NCBI GenBank assembly: GCA_003527885.1
Contig: DPWB01000229.1
Span: forward strand, 1-6,722
Source: Candidatus Competibacteraceae bacterium
GTDB taxonomy: Bacteria; Pseudomonadota; Gammaproteobacteria; Competibacterales; Competibacteraceae
Length of the DNA stretch: 6,722 nucleotides
Reading direction: 5' to 3'
Shown here piece by piece: positions 6,080 to 6,722 of the stretch (position 1 is its first letter; each line of letters opens with the position of its first letter). The translations under genes were made by a program, and so were the position numbers. The notes beneath the pieces were generated by a model, which saw nothing but the letters and a program-made list of their open reading frames with translations, made no database searches and was not told the origin of the DNA.

Positions 6080-6722
6080 GTGAAGATGAGCGAAATCGGC
6101 GCCTTGGCGGGACTCCTCGCCTTGGTGTTGGGCCTGTCGCCGCCGTGGGCGCTGGCCTTGCCGCGCGCTGCCTCCTTAACGCCCTGCGCCGACCAATACC
6201 TGTTGGGGCTGGCCGATCCCACCCAAATCGTCGCCGTCTCCAGCAACGCCACCGACCCACGGCAATCGCTGTTCGCCGCCGGAGCGGGCCGTTTTCCGAG
6301 CACGCGCGGCAGCGGTGAGGAACTGGTGGCGTTGCGGGTGGAAATGGTGCTGACCGACCGCTGGATGCCGTTGCGCGTCACCGAGCGGTTGGGGCGCTTC
6401 GGTATCCGCGTCGTTCAAATCCCCTTGCCGGACACCTGGGACGACATCGCCGCGACCACCCGCGCCATCGCCGCCGACCTCGACCTGCCCTACACCTTCA
6501 CGGCGCACGGCTACGACGTCTACCGGCGTCCGCCGGCCGACCTTGCGGCGCGGGTGCAGGACGCGGCGGCCGTCGTCACGGTGTCTGACGCCAACGCCGC
6601 ACATCTGGTAGAGGCATGCGGCGCCGACCGCGCCCGCCTGCACGTGTTGCCCTGCGGCGTGGACCTCGACCGTTTCGTACCGATGCCGGCCCGGGTCGAA
6701 CCGGCCACGATCGTCTGTGTCG
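6080..6722 (+). CDS. Chimeric frame: BtuF-like periplasmic binding protein N-terminus joined to a GT4 glycosyltransferase segment (3' end outside window)
   Basis: GTG 6080 starts 2 nt after the btuB stop; ATG 6086 is an alternative, but GTG gives MKMSE with a positive N-terminus for the signal peptide (residues 1-26, ending WALA). Residues 28-132 look like a cobalamin/iron-complex ABC substrate-binding protein of the BtuF type: SLTPCADQYLLGLADPTQIV (32-51), RFPSTRGSGEELVALRVEMV (71-90), then LGRFGIRVVQIPLPDTWDDI (104-123). This fits the cobalamin operon, where BtuF delivers B12 to the BtuCD permease. From about residue 136 the frame instead reads LPYTFTAHGYDVYRRPP (136-152), AAVVTVSDANAAHL (163-176) and RLHVLPCGVDLDRFVP (186-201). 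These are hallmark blocks of the central part of GT4 glycosyltransferases, leading into the nucleotide-sugar-binding half. The frame stays open across the junction to the window end (214 codons). The expected second lobe of BtuF is absent. Assembly error, gene rearrangement or true fusion are all possible. Confidence 0.75.
   Translation, partial: MKMSEIGALAGLLALVLGLSPPWALALPRAASLTPCADQYLLGLADPTQIVAVSSNATDPRQSLFAAGAGRFPSTRGSGEELVALRVEMVLTDRWMPLRVTERLGRFGIRVVQIPLPDTWDDIAATTRAIAADLDLPYTFTAHGYDVYRRPPADLAARVQDAAAVVTVSDANAAHLVEACGADRARLHVLPCGVDLDRFVPMPARVEPATIVCV

Noticed and set aside
4860..6260. Long minus-strand open frame (466 codons) opposite btuB
   Set aside because: It lies antisense to a clearly recognisable TonB-dependent receptor and its translation resembles no family. 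Long antisense frames are expected in GC-rich coding DNA.

Overview
The window is GC-rich and every well-supported gene is on the + strand. The gene set is a complete MazG, an LpxR-like outer-membrane lipid A deacylase, a BtuB-type TonB-dependent receptor with a cobalamin riboswitch, and a YihY/BrkB inner-membrane protein. Together these point to a Gram-negative proteobacterium, most likely a gammaproteobacterium. A finer assignment (for example a Competibacter-like lineage) would be a guess. No RNA genes, insertion sequences, CRISPR arrays or attachment sites were seen.

Left part (1-2465): the 3' end of a yihY/brkB-like gene is followed by a 150-nt gap with a weak promoter candidate. Next comes an lpxR/DUF2219 gene encoding a secreted outer-membrane beta-barrel, then a 68-nt spacer with a 12-bp direct repeat, then mazG (nucleoside triphosphate pyrophosphohydrolase, 263 aa). 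Middle (2475-3650): an acyltransferase-3 membrane protein starts 9 nt after mazG. Its base composition is clearly lower in GC than its neighbours. LpxR and the acyltransferase could both modify surface glycolipids, but no pathway is shown by the sequence.

Right part (3651-6722) is a vitamin B12 uptake unit. A promoter candidate lies directly upstream of a well-formed cobalamin riboswitch aptamer (about 3781-3949). About 230 nt of structured leader follow, then btuB, then a gene starting 2 nt after the btuB stop. That gene begins as a BtuF-like periplasmic cobalamin-binding protein. BtuB would import cobalamin across the outer membrane with TonB energy and the BtuF-like protein would pass it to an inner-membrane ABC transporter; the riboswitch would shut expression off when cobalamin is plentiful.

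The most unusual observation is in this last gene. After about 132 residues of BtuF-like sequence the same open frame continues as the middle of a family-4 glycosyltransferase. Either an assembly or recombination junction lies near 6452-6490, or this is a real but very odd fusion. The second point of interest is the btuB leader, where several complementary segments suggest a switching expression platform.
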